A stretch of DNA of 47,428 nucleotides, from assembly GCA_000503835.1 (NCBI GenBank), contig CP006914.1:109790-157217 (forward strand), written 5' to 3'. The notes under the pieces were generated by a model, which did no database searches, was not told the origin of the DNA, and worked only from the letters and a program-made list of their open reading frames with translations. Shown in pieces: positions 26,737 through 34,562 of the stretch. The stretch comes from a candidate division WWE3 bacterium RAAC2_WWE3_1. GTDB taxonomy: Bacteria; Patescibacteriota; WWE3; UBA101185; UBA10185. Each line of letters starts with the position of its first letter. Position 1 is the stretch's first letter. A program made the position numbers and the translations under genes.

Positions 26737-28122
26737 ATGTCTGAAATTGCGGACTTACAGCAGAAGATCGTCTCACTTGGTAAAAGAAGAGGATACGTTT
26801 TCCCCGGCTCCGAAATTTATGGGGGACTGTCAAATACCTACGATTTCGGACCTTTGGGTGTTTTATTACTTAGAAACATAAAAAACTCGTGGTGGGATTT
26901 TTTTGTAACCCGTCGTGCAAATATCCACGGACTGGACACAAGCATTTTAATGAGCCCCAAAGTTTGGGAGGCTTCAGGACACACAGCCAATTTTACGGAC
27001 GTTCTGGTCGACTGTAAAAACTGTAAGATGCGCACGAGGGCTGATCATTTGATCGAAGGCTACTTTCAATCAAAGGGTGAAAAGAAAAGTGTAGAGGGGC
27101 TGTCCCCCGAAGAATTATCGGAAATAATCGAAGCCAATAAGATCCCCTGTCCTAAATGCGGGGTTCACGAGTGGACAAGACCAAGGAAGTTCAATTTACT
27201 TTTTGAAACAAACGTGGGTATTGTCACCGATTCACAATCCGCTGTTTTTTTAAGAGGAGAGATTGCTCAGGGAATGTTCGTAAACTTTAGAAATGTATTG
27301 GATACGATGAGACCTAAACTTCCGTTCGGTATCGCACAATCGGGAAAAGCTTTTAGAAATGAAATAACTTTAGGGAATTTTATTTTCAGAACTCTGGAGT
27401 TCAATTTAGCCGAATTTGAATATTTCTTTGATCCCGCAAAGACCAATTGGATGGCATTATTTGACTACTGGAAGGAAGAAATGAGAAAGTGGGCACTGAC
27501 ATTAGGATTGCCCGAAGAAAAATTATCCTGGAGAACACACACGGATGCGGAAAGAGCGCATTACTCTACAAAGACCGAAGATCTGGATTTTGAATTTCCG
27601 TTCGGTGTTAAAGAACTTTTCGGCCTAGCCTATCGAACGGATTATGACCTGAAGAATCATATAGAAAAATCCGGAGAAGACCTGAGATACACGGACCCGG
27701 AAACGGGTGAAAAAATAGTGCCGCACGTTATTGAGCCCACCTTCGGAATAAACCGCGTACTTTTAGCCGTCTTATCGGACGCGTATTCAGAAGAGGACGG
27801 CAGAACTGTTCTTAAATTACCCCGCAACCTGGCACCTTATAGGGCAGCGGTATTTCCGCTTGTCAGAAATAAAGAAGAAGTGGTTGGGAAAGCCCGCGAA
27901 ATTTTCGACATGCTTGTGTCGGAAGGTGTCTCCGTTACATGGGATGACAGAGGTAACATAGGTAAACGTTATTATTCCCAGGATGAGATAGGTACGCCTT
28001 TTTGTATCACCATCGACTACCAGACGCTGGAAGATGATACGGTTACCGTCAGAGACCGGGATTCTATGGAGCAAGTGCGTATCGCAGTAAGCGATCTGGA
28101 GTTTTATATCACAAGACAGTAA
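26737..28122 (+). CDS. glyS: Glycyl-tRNA synthetase, single-chain alpha2 type
   Basis: A 461-residue class II aminoacyl-tRNA synthetase. The N-terminal part has KRRGYVFPGSEIYGG and TYDFGPLG (motif 1 region), then a zinc-like insertion with CKNCKMR and CPKCG. Motif 2 is SGKAFRNEITLGNF and motif 3 is FGINRVLLAVL. The anticodon-binding domain is C-terminal (VFPLVRNKEEV onward). It charges tRNA-Gly. The compact dimeric type differs from the alpha2beta2 GlyQ/GlyS of many bacteria. Its promoter is immediately upstream with no leader. Confidence 0.94.
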   Translation: MSEIADLQQKIVSLGKRRGYVFPGSEIYGGLSNTYDFGPLGVLLLRNIKNSWWDFFVTRRANIHGLDTSILMSPKVWEASGHTANFTDVLVDCKNCKMRTRADHLIEGYFQSKGEKKSVEGLSPEELSEIIEANKIPCPKCGVHEWTRPRKFNLLFETNVGIVTDSQSAVFLRGEIAQGMFVNFRNVLDTMRPKLPFGIAQSGKAFRNEITLGNFIFRTLEFNLAEFEYFFDPAKTNWMALFDYWKEEMRKWALTLGLPEEKLSWRTHTDAERAHYSTKTEDLDFEFPFGVKELFGLAYRTDYDLKNHIEKSGEDLRYTDPETGEKIVPHVIEPTFGINRVLLAVLSDAYSEEDGRTVLKLPRNLAPYRAAVFPLVRNKEEVVGKAREIFDMLVSEGVSVTWDDRGNIGKRYYSQDEIGTPFCITIDYQTLEDDTVTVRDRDSMEQVRIAVSDLEFYITRQ

Positions 28123-28221
28123 ATTTTTTCAAATACCCACCCGACTGTAAATAGGCTGTTTATGCTATAAAAACGGTATTTTCTACTACCCCTAACCCCT
28201 CATTTTCGGGTTTCATTTGTA

Positions 28222-28279
28222 TTGACAATGGATACTCAGTGGAGCATATTGGTATAAATTGGTGATGAATGGTGAATAG
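28222..28279 (+). promoter_or_regulatory. mraZ promoter and MraZ-type operator (four phased TGG repeats)
   Basis: TTGACA (28222-28227), 17 bases, CATATT (28245-28250). TGG trinucleotides stand at 28240, 28250, 28260 and 28270, exactly 10 bp apart, reading TGGAG, TGGTA, TGGTG, TGGTG, each followed by five AT-rich bases. MraZ is known to bind TGGGN repeats separated by 5 bp upstream of its own operon in E. coli. The sites cover the -10 and the likely transcription start, consistent with autorepression. Confidence 0.8.
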
Positions 28280-28283
28280 CACT

Positions 28284-28694
28284 ATGAGAATGTTTCTTGG
28301 GGAATATAAACCGAATATCACCGAAGGATCAAGAATTGCCCTGCCCAAGAAACTTCGGGATCAGATCAGAGGAGAAGAAGTGATTCTCTCCCGGGGATTT
28401 GAAATGTGCGTATTCGTTTACGACAAGGAAGATTGGGCCGCGGAAGCCCAAAAGCAAATTGAAAATCCTATAACTGACGCAAGAACGAGAGATATAAAAA
28501 GGTATATGTACTCTGGTGCCGCCGACGTGACAATAGATCCTCAGGGGAGAATTGTTATACCCGGAAACCTTAAAGAATATGCGGGATTGGGAAAGAACTT
28601 AGCGGTAGTCGGGGCAGGAGACCACATAGAGATCTGGAATCTCGACAGTTGGAAAGCCAGGCTGGAAAAAATTAGCGGAGAAGTTACTGCCTAA
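28284..28694 (+). CDS. mraZ: Transcriptional regulator MraZ
   Basis: About 136 residues with two SpoVT/AbrB-like halves. The first has MFLGEYKPNITEGSRIALP, and the second has TIDPQGRIVIPGNLKEYAGL. MraZ forms a ring and represses the division/wall (dcw) cluster that it heads. Family members start at MF-GEY, so ATG 28284 or 28290 is favoured. An in-frame ATG at 28269 would place the last operator repeat inside the coding region. The first half has EGSR where DxKGR is usual, so it is less canonical than the second. rsmH follows 11 bp later. Confidence 0.92.
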   Translation: MRMFLGEYKPNITEGSRIALPKKLRDQIRGEEVILSRGFEMCVFVYDKEDWAAEAQKQIENPITDARTRDIKRYMYSGAADVTIDPQGRIVIPGNLKEYAGLGKNLAVVGAGDHIEIWNLDSWKARLEKISGEVTA

Positions 28695-28705
28695 CCTACT
28701 GAGAA

Positions 28706-29587
28706 ATGTACCACAAGCCGGTCTTGCTAAAAGAAGTTTTAGAACATTTAAAAGTTAATAAAGGTGCTAAATATATCGACGCTACTCTCGGCGACGGAGG
28801 ACACACGGTAGAAATCTTAAAAATGGGCGGGACGGTTCTTGGTCTGGATGTAAATCCGGCCGCAGTACAGAGAGCCGCGAACCGTATAAAAGATCTTGGA
28901 TTGAGTGAAAATTTTACCGGTGCCGCAGATAATTTCAAGCACATTAAAGAAGTTGCCGTTTCGCAAGGCTTCGAAAAAGTGTCGGGAATCCTTTTTGATC
29001 TCGGTTACAGCACGTTCGAGCTGGAAGAAGGGAACATCGGGCTGTCTTTTTTAAGCGACCAGCCTTTGGACATGAGACTGGATACCGCTTTAGGAGTAAC
29101 AGCCGCAGATCTGGTCAATGCCCTGCCCGAAGAACGTCTGACCGATATTATTTTCGGTTACTCGGACGAAAGGATGTCGAGAAGATTTGCGAAAGCAATA
29201 GTGGAAGCTCGTAAGTTGAGGAAGATACAGACTACACGCCAGCTGGCGGAAATAATCAAGTCTGCAGCTCCCCCAGACTATGAGCGCGGGAGAATTAATC
29301 CTGCCACCAGGACTTTTCAGGCTCTCAGGATTGCAGTAAACAACGAGCTTGAGAACCTTGAAGACTCACTGCCCCGGGCTGCACGTCTTCTACTGCCTGG
29401 AGGCCGAATGGTAGTGATATCGTTCCATTCATTGGAAGACGGTATTGTGAAACAATTCGGTCTTGACGTGCAGCCCATGCTGAAGAGAGTTGTGAAAAAA
29501 CCTCTGGTGCCCGTGGAGGAAGAAATAAACGAGAATCCCAGGGCAAGAAGCGCAAAAATGCGCGTATTTGAAAAATGTGCAGAATAG
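28706..29587 (+). CDS. rsmH: 16S rRNA (cytosine(1402)-N(4))-methyltransferase
   Basis: A 293-residue protein with the RsmH/MraW signatures: HKPVLLKEVLEHL at the N-terminus, DATLGDGGHT (SAM motif I), GILFDLGYST, PLDMRLD, then NELENLEDSLPRA and VISFHSLEDGIVK near the C-terminus. It methylates C1402 of 16S rRNA in the decoding centre. It is the second gene of the dcw cluster, directly behind mraZ and overlapping the next gene by 13 bp. Length is slightly shorter than the usual 310 residues. Confidence 0.95.
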   Translation: MYHKPVLLKEVLEHLKVNKGAKYIDATLGDGGHTVEILKMGGTVLGLDVNPAAVQRAANRIKDLGLSENFTGAADNFKHIKEVAVSQGFEKVSGILFDLGYSTFELEEGNIGLSFLSDQPLDMRLDTALGVTAADLVNALPEERLTDIIFGYSDERMSRRFAKAIVEARKLRKIQTTRQLAEIIKSAAPPDYERGRINPATRTFQALRIAVNNELENLEDSLPRAARLLLPGGRMVVISFHSLEDGIVKQFGLDVQPMLKRVVKKPLVPVEEEINENPRARSAKMRVFEKCAE

Positions 29588-29901
29588 ATAAACAAGAAAA
29601 AATACAAAGAACCTGCAACCTCGTCTTTTTTTCGTGCTGTGCCCTTTTTCTGTCCAGCACTGTGGCACGTATGTACTTCTATAACGACCTCGCCGTTAAA
29701 AACCGGGATCTTAAAGGTTCCTCTGACACCCAGTTGGCACTGGAGGAGGAAATTACTATGCTCAAATATGAAGACTCGGAACTGTCATCGATGAGTTATG
29801 TCGAGTCCGAGGCTGCAAAGATGGGCTTCTTACCCATGAAAGAACGTTTAATGACATTGGACCTGTCTTCAACCGGCCAAGTAGCTTCACTGGCAAGGTA
29901 A
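29575..29901 (+). CDS. ftsL: FtsL-like division protein
   Basis: A 108-residue protein with a short basic cytoplasmic start, one membrane helix (about residues 13-33), and a heptad-like region (LKGSSDTQLALEEEITML) leading into YVESEAAKMGF, where FtsL/DivIC proteins have a similar end. Sequence conservation in this family is low, so the call rests mainly on topology and on position between rsmH and ftsI, where ftsL always lies. It would help to assemble the division septum complex. Confidence 0.75.
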   Translation: MCRIDKQEKIQRTCNLVFFSCCALFLSSTVARMYFYNDLAVKNRDLKGSSDTQLALEEEITMLKYEDSELSSMSYVESEAAKMGFLPMKERLMTLDLSSTGQVASLAR

Positions 29902-29912
29902 AATACTCGTAG

Positions 29913-31736
29913 ATGAAAAATACAAGGACCAAAAAAAGAGCATTTCTTGAATTGCGGCTAAACTCTTTGATGGCCTTATTTTTTTTGGGTTTTTTGGCTG
30001 TAGTTTTCCGTTTGTTTCAGATTCAGGTGCTGGGACATGAAAAGTTCGGGAAAATGGGGCAGGATCAATACTGGACAGTTCAGGAAATATCCGCCGGGCG
30101 GGGAAGTATTTCCTCTTCGGACGGTTTTCTATTAGCCGGAACCGTAGATAACTATCTTATGTACGGCGAACCGAAGGTTATTGTGGACAAAACCCGGGCC
30201 GCTGTCACGTTGTCGGAATATCTGGCTTCTATCGAACCGGAACCTGCGGAGGCCGCGGAAGATAGCGAAAAAGCAATAAAGCCGGGTTTCGAATATTATT
30301 ACAAAAACATATCAGATTCATTAAATTTAGATCTTTACTGGGTTCCCCTTAAGAGAAATTTGTCCCACGAACAGATGCTTGCAATCCTGGATCTCGGGAT
30401 TGAGGGAATAGGTTTCGAAAAAGAACCGAAAAGGTATTATCCCGAAGGGACGCTGGCCAGCCATGTGTTGGGATTTGTTGCGAGCGACGAAAAAGGTGAA
30501 AAAACTGGATATTACGGTATTGAGGGTGCGTTGAACGAAGACCTGCAGGGAAAACCCGGGAGAATACTTGAAGAGAAGGATGCCACGGGAAACCCCATTT
30601 TGGCCGGAGGGTACAGAAAATCCAACCCCCTGCCCGGGAGAAGTATTGTTCTTACACTGGATCGTTCGGTTCAATACATGGTCGAAAAAATGATCAGGGA
30701 GGGAGTAGAAAAATATGACGCCGTTTCGGGAAGTGTGATAGTAATGGACCCGTACACGGGAAAAGTAATTGCTATGGCAAACTATCCTACTTACGATCCT
30801 TCCGATTTTTCTGTCGGCGATTCCGAAATGGCCGGGGACGGCGAACAGAAACGTAAAAAAGTAGAAAGAAGGAACCTTTCGATACAGCAGACTTACGAGC
30901 CCGGGTCGGTCATGAAGCCTATGACCGTGTCGACAGCAGTGGATCTTGGGCTGGTGTCGTCTACTACAACCTACGAAGATTCGGGGCCGGTGTATTACTC
31001 AGGTTACAAAGTGGACAATTGGGACTTCAAACACCACGGTGTGCTGACAGTACAGCAACTTTTGGAGTTGTCCAATAATATCGGAGCGGCGTGGGTAGGT
31101 CACAAAGTAGGTACGGAAAATCTCAGATCATATTTGGTTAATTTCGGGTACGGAAAAAAGACCGGTATTGAGCTTCAGGGCGAGGACACCGGTATTTTGC
31201 CGGAAACCTCGGACTGGTCAGATATTACCCTGGCCAATATTTCTTTCGGTCAGGGTATTTCCGCTACCCCGCTTCAGGTTCTGAACGCATTCAATGTTAT
31301 AGCTAACGGAGGAAGCTTGTACCAGCCGCTTATAATATCCCGGATAGATGACGGCAAGAAAATTTTGGAGATGAAACCGAAGAAGATAAGACAGGTCATT
31401 TCAGAGGAAACCTCGAAAGAAATGGTTACCATGCTCGAAAATGCCGCGGTAAGTGGCGAGGCAAAGTTCTACGTGCTTAAAGACTACAAGATCGCGGGCA
31501 AAACCGGGACCGCGCAAGTACCGGAAAAAGGCGGGTACTCGGTAGACAAAACTAACGCCACTTTCGTGGGTTTTCTTTCCGGAACACGCAGGTTATCAAT
31601 GATTGTCAAACTGGAAGAACCTAAAACATCTGTCTACGCATCTTTAACATCGGTGCCTTTGTGGATGGACATAATGTCTGAATTGGTAAAGTTCTACGGC
31701 ATCGCGCCCGACAGAGTCCAGCAGATTATCCAATAA
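29913..31736 (+). CDS. ftsI: Penicillin-binding protein 2 / FtsI (class B transpeptidase)
   Basis: A 607-residue protein with an N-terminal membrane helix (about 18-38), a PBP-dimer domain starting near the variant RGSISSSDG, and a transpeptidase domain. Catalytic residues: Ser332-x-x-Lys335 (in YEPGSVMKP), Ser387-Asn388-Asn389, and Lys530-Thr-Gly. No PASTA repeats are seen at the C-terminus. It cross-links septal peptidoglycan during division. It closes the short dcw cluster; murE, mraY and other wall-precursor genes that often follow are not here. Confidence 0.92.
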   Translation: MKNTRTKKRAFLELRLNSLMALFFLGFLAVVFRLFQIQVLGHEKFGKMGQDQYWTVQEISAGRGSISSSDGFLLAGTVDNYLMYGEPKVIVDKTRAAVTLSEYLASIEPEPAEAAEDSEKAIKPGFEYYYKNISDSLNLDLYWVPLKRNLSHEQMLAILDLGIEGIGFEKEPKRYYPEGTLASHVLGFVASDEKGEKTGYYGIEGALNEDLQGKPGRILEEKDATGNPILAGGYRKSNPLPGRSIVLTLDRSVQYMVEKMIREGVEKYDAVSGSVIVMDPYTGKVIAMANYPTYDPSDFSVGDSEMAGDGEQKRKKVERRNLSIQQTYEPGSVMKPMTVSTAVDLGLVSSTTTYEDSGPVYYSGYKVDNWDFKHHGVLTVQQLLELSNNIGAAWVGHKVGTENLRSYLVNFGYGKKTGIELQGEDTGILPETSDWSDITLANISFGQGISATPLQVLNAFNVIANGGSLYQPLIISRIDDGKKILEMKPKKIRQVISEETSKEMVTMLENAAVSGEAKFYVLKDYKIAGKTGTAQVPEKGGYSVDKTNATFVGFLSGTRRLSMIVKLEEPKTSVYASLTSVPLWMDIMSELVKFYGIAPDRVQQIIQ

Positions 31737-31787
31737 CATTAGAACGCCGGCCGTTTATTTTTTACCCCGCAAATATATTGTAGACGG

Positions 31788-32150
31788 GTGTCCTGTCCTG
31801 CAAAAAAGAAAACCGGGGAGGAAGGTGAAAAGATTGCGGAGAAATACTTGATAGCCCAAGGTTACAAGATTTTAAAACGCAATTGGTTTTGTTACGCGGG
31901 AGAACTGGACATCGTTGCTTTTAAACACAAGCTGATTTTTATTGAAGTGAAAACGTTGTCACGAAGTGTGGGCGAAGACCCGTCGGCGATGCTCACACGC
32001 AGAAAAAGACTGAAGTGGTACCACACATCCAACTACTTTCTTCTTAGACATCATTTATTGGGCGCGGATTGGAGGTACGATTTTGTCGGGATAGTAAAAG
32101 ACGGCGCGAAGTATCGGCTGAGACATTATAAGAATATCCCTATTCCGTAA
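31788..32150 (+). CDS. yraN: UPF0102 / YraN-family endonuclease-like protein
   Basis: A 120-residue protein with GEEGEKIAEKYLIAQGYKIL, then NWFCYAGELDIVAF and LIFIEVKTL. The GExD and ExK residues form the PD-(D/E)xK nuclease core of the YraN family. Its biological role is not settled; links to DNA recombination or repair have been proposed. The GTG start follows a TATATT box by 8 bases. Its stop overlaps the convergent LCP gene by 11 bp. Length is usual for the family. Confidence 0.88.
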   Translation: MSCPAKKKTGEEGEKIAEKYLIAQGYKILKRNWFCYAGELDIVAFKHKLIFIEVKTLSRSVGEDPSAMLTRRKRLKWYHTSNYFLLRHHLLGADWRYDFVGIVKDGAKYRLRHYKNIPIP

Positions 32151-33210
32151 TTGTCTGTCCGATATTTGTGCGGGTTTGTTCCGTTTGGATTTCCGGTCCG
32201 TCAAAAATCGGCGGTTCTATTGCCGCCAGTTTATTTTTTATCGCGTCGTGTATGTCGGAGTAGTCAGAATCCCGAGGTATGAAAACCCATGCAGTGTAAG
32301 GGCTGTCGGGGTAGATTCCGGGGTGGTAAATGAAAGTATCGTCAAGGACGAACGATCGGATATTGTAGTCCTTTCTGAAAGCGTAAAAATCCCAAAGATA
32401 GACCGCGTCTCCGATCGTCAGATTAGTTTCCATGTGCTTTGTAACGGTATTGTAGAAACCGGTTATATCCATCGGCCGGAAAATATTCCCCGGGTTTTCA
32501 AAAGAATCGACTATCCCCTGAAGGATGAGGTGCTGTCTTTTGGCTCTCATGAGGTCGCTGCCTTCTCCGTTGCTGCCTTTTCGCGAACGGGCGTAAGTCA
32601 GTGCTCTTTCTCCGGTCATCTTTTCGGTGCCTTGCTCGAAAGACACCTGTATGATGTCTGTATCCTGGCGGTTCGGGAAAGAAATATCCGTGAAAGATGT
32701 TTTTATATTTACATCTATACCGCCCATCTGAGTAATGAACCACTGAAATCCGTCAAAATCTGCGGCAATGTAACCTCCTATTTGAAGTCCGGTTATATCC
32801 TCGTAGGCTTTTTTCAGCCCTTCCCAACCGTAATTGACGAAAAGAGCATTTATCTTGTTGTTGTTCACCCACAAATCCCTCGGAACGGAGGTTAAAAGCA
32901 CGTTCTTTGAAGCAGTATCTATACTTACAAGCACGGTCGCATCTGTATTGTAGCCGTACTGTCCGTTGTTGCGCCTTTCAAGGCTTGTGTCGGTGCCTAT
33001 CAACAAAATATTTATCAGAGGATCCTTTTGAAAAACGCTCGGAAAGGAGGGAGTTTCAACCTTTTTATCTCCCGCAGGACCTTCGGTGGGGTTCGGTACC
33101 AGTTGTACTTGTTTTCTACTGTCTGCGGAGGTTTTGATATATATAAACAAAGCTCCGGAACCGAGAAAAACAACTATAAGAAATAAAAAAATGAGGGTTT
33201 TCTTGTACAT
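32140..33210 (-). CDS. LytR-CpsA-Psr (LCP) family wall-polymer ligase
   Basis: A 356-residue protein with an N-terminal membrane helix (residues about 4-26) and an extracytoplasmic LCP domain. Motifs are ILLIGTDTS, YNTDATVLVSID, TSVPRDLWV with the conserved Arg, GGIDV, and ALTYARSRKGSNGEGSDLMRAKRQ with the conserved Arg residues. LCP enzymes move lipid-linked polymers to peptidoglycan, so this one may anchor the locus's surface glycan. ATG 33210 gives a standard start; an in-frame TTG at 33225 adds nothing family-like. It is a single-gene unit, divergent from the response regulator. Confidence 0.9.
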   Translation of the reverse strand: MYKKTLIFLFLIVVFLGSGALFIYIKTSADSRKQVQLVPNPTEGPAGDKKVETPSFPSVFQKDPLINILLIGTDTSLERRNNGQYGYNTDATVLVSIDTASKNVLLTSVPRDLWVNNNKINALFVNYGWEGLKKAYEDITGLQIGGYIAADFDGFQWFITQMGGIDVNIKTSFTDISFPNRQDTDIIQVSFEQGTEKMTGERALTYARSRKGSNGEGSDLMRAKRQHLILQGIVDSFENPGNIFRPMDITGFYNTVTKHMETNLTIGDAVYLWDFYAFRKDYNIRSFVLDDTFIYHPGIYPDSPYTAWVFIPRDSDYSDIHDAIKNKLAAIEPPIFDGPEIQTEQTRTNIGQTITE

Positions 33211-33282
33211 ATAGCAATTACACAAATATACCAGTTAAATTATCGAACCTCTATGGCATATTTTCCCCGGTCAAGAAAAGTA

Positions 33283-33312
33283 TTGAACACCCTGCTATTT
33301 TTCTTGTAATAT
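33283..33312 (+). promoter_or_regulatory. Response-regulator promoter, leaderless arrangement
   Basis: TTGAAC (33283-33288), 18 bases, TAATAT (33307-33312), then six bases to ATG 33319. No Shine-Dalgarno sequence. Confidence 0.5.
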
Positions 33313-33318
33313 TAACCT

Positions 33319-33720
33319 ATGCCAAAGAAAGTATTGTTTGTGGAAGATGACGAAAGCTTTTTTAATATCTTCTCCGTACCTCTGAAAATGAAAGGATACG
33401 AGGTCGCGCACGTGGCCGAAGGCTCCAGAGCAATGGATTTTATCCTTCAGGAAAAGCCCGATCTGGTACTTATGGACATTATATTGCCGGGAATGAGCGG
33501 ACTCGACGTGCTGAAAGAGATGAAGGAAAACATGGACACCAAAGAAATAAAGGTGGTTATGCTCACCAATTTCGGTAATGACGAGAACATCAAGAAGGCA
33601 GTCGAATACGGTGCCGAAGATTACTACATGAAATATAACGTTGTACCTTCGGAACTGCCCGAGAAAATTGCCGTCCTTTTGGGAGAAACCCCGGATACCG
33701 GCATTGTAGTAACGGGTTAA
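33319..33720 (+). CDS. Single-domain response regulator
   Basis: A 133-residue CheY-like receiver domain and nothing else. The acidic pocket is Glu9-Asp10-Asp11, the phosphate acceptor is Asp53 (in LVLMDIILPGMSG), and the switch residues are Thr83 and Lys105. It has no DNA-binding or enzymatic output domain, so it probably signals by protein contact. It lies 7 bp ahead of a histidine kinase gene that is its likely partner. The short C-terminal tail (GETPDTGIVVTG) is unremarkable. Confidence 0.9.
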   Translation: MPKKVLFVEDDESFFNIFSVPLKMKGYEVAHVAEGSRAMDFILQEKPDLVLMDIILPGMSGLDVLKEMKENMDTKEIKVVMLTNFGNDENIKKAVEYGAEDYYMKYNVVPSELPEKIAVLLGETPDTGIVVTG

Positions 33721-33727
33721 AGACAAC

Positions 33728-34561
33728 ATGGAAATTTATACTATTTGGCTCATAATAGCCGAGGCTGTTCTGTTACTGATTATTTCCACTATACTTTTCA
33801 AAAAATCGAGCGAAATTAATAAATTACTCGAACAGATAAACAAGCTGAAGACCGAGGGATACCCCCAGGGTTCACTTTTCGGCGGGAACAAAGACTATAT
33901 TCCTATGCTTGTGCATGAACTGAGAGCGCCGCTTTCGGTGATAAAGGGCGCATCTGACCTATTGTTGAAAGAAGCTGCCGAGTTGGACGCCGACCAGATT
34001 CATAGTCTACTTTCCCAGGTAAAAGAGAACTCCAACTCGATGCTTAAAATTGTTGCCGATATACTTGATGTTTCAAAGATAGGGGCGGGCAGATTTGAGA
34101 TAAATAAGGTATACGCAAATCTTAACGATACCCTGAAAGAGGAATGGAGCTATTTCAACCCTTTAGCCCAAGTTAAGGGTATAAAACTTGAGCTGGATCT
34201 TAACGAGAACTTCGGGAATTTTAGTTTTGATCCGGAACGTATTAAGCAGGTTGTGGGGAACCTTCTTTCCAATGCAATAAAGTTTACGCCCGAAGGCGGC
34301 ACGGTTAAGATGACCGCTAATAGATTTGACCATCACGCCGAGGTCATTGTGGCGGATAACGGAATGGGAGTGCCGGAGGGTGAAAAAGACCTGCTTTTTA
34401 AACCTTTTAGCCAAACCTCCAATCACTCAAAGGTAAAAGAAAAAGGTACCGGACTCGGTCTGGTAATAGTTAAAGCTATCGTAGAAGCTCATAAAGGTGA
34501 CATAAGGGTAGAAGATAACAGTCCTGCCGGAACGAAGTTCATTTTCACCCTGCCTCTTTAA
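33728..34561 (+). CDS. Membrane-anchored sensor histidine kinase
   Basis: A 277-residue protein with an N-terminal membrane helix (residues about 5-24), a short linker, a HisKA dimerisation domain with the phosphorylated His63 (in LVHELRAPLS), and a HATPase_c domain: NLLSNAIKFTPEGG (N box), VADNGMGVP (G1) and GTGLGLVIVKAIV (G2). It lacks any large sensor domain, so the signal may be sensed by the membrane helix or a partner. It follows the response regulator gene by 7 bp and is followed 1 bp later by the hexomutase, implying one transcript. Confidence 0.92.
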   Translation: MEIYTIWLIIAEAVLLLIISTILFKKSSEINKLLEQINKLKTEGYPQGSLFGGNKDYIPMLVHELRAPLSVIKGASDLLLKEAAELDADQIHSLLSQVKENSNSMLKIVADILDVSKIGAGRFEINKVYANLNDTLKEEWSYFNPLAQVKGIKLELDLNENFGNFSFDPERIKQVVGNLLSNAIKFTPEGGTVKMTANRFDHHAEVIVADNGMGVPEGEKDLLFKPFSQTSNHSKVKEKGTGLGLVIVKAIVEAHKGDIRVEDNSPAGTKFIFTLPL

Positions 34562-34562
34562 C

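Noticed and set aside
31742-31765. AACG/CGTT hairpin followed by T-rich DNA after ftsI, as a terminator
   Set aside because: The stem is only 4 bp, too weak to support.
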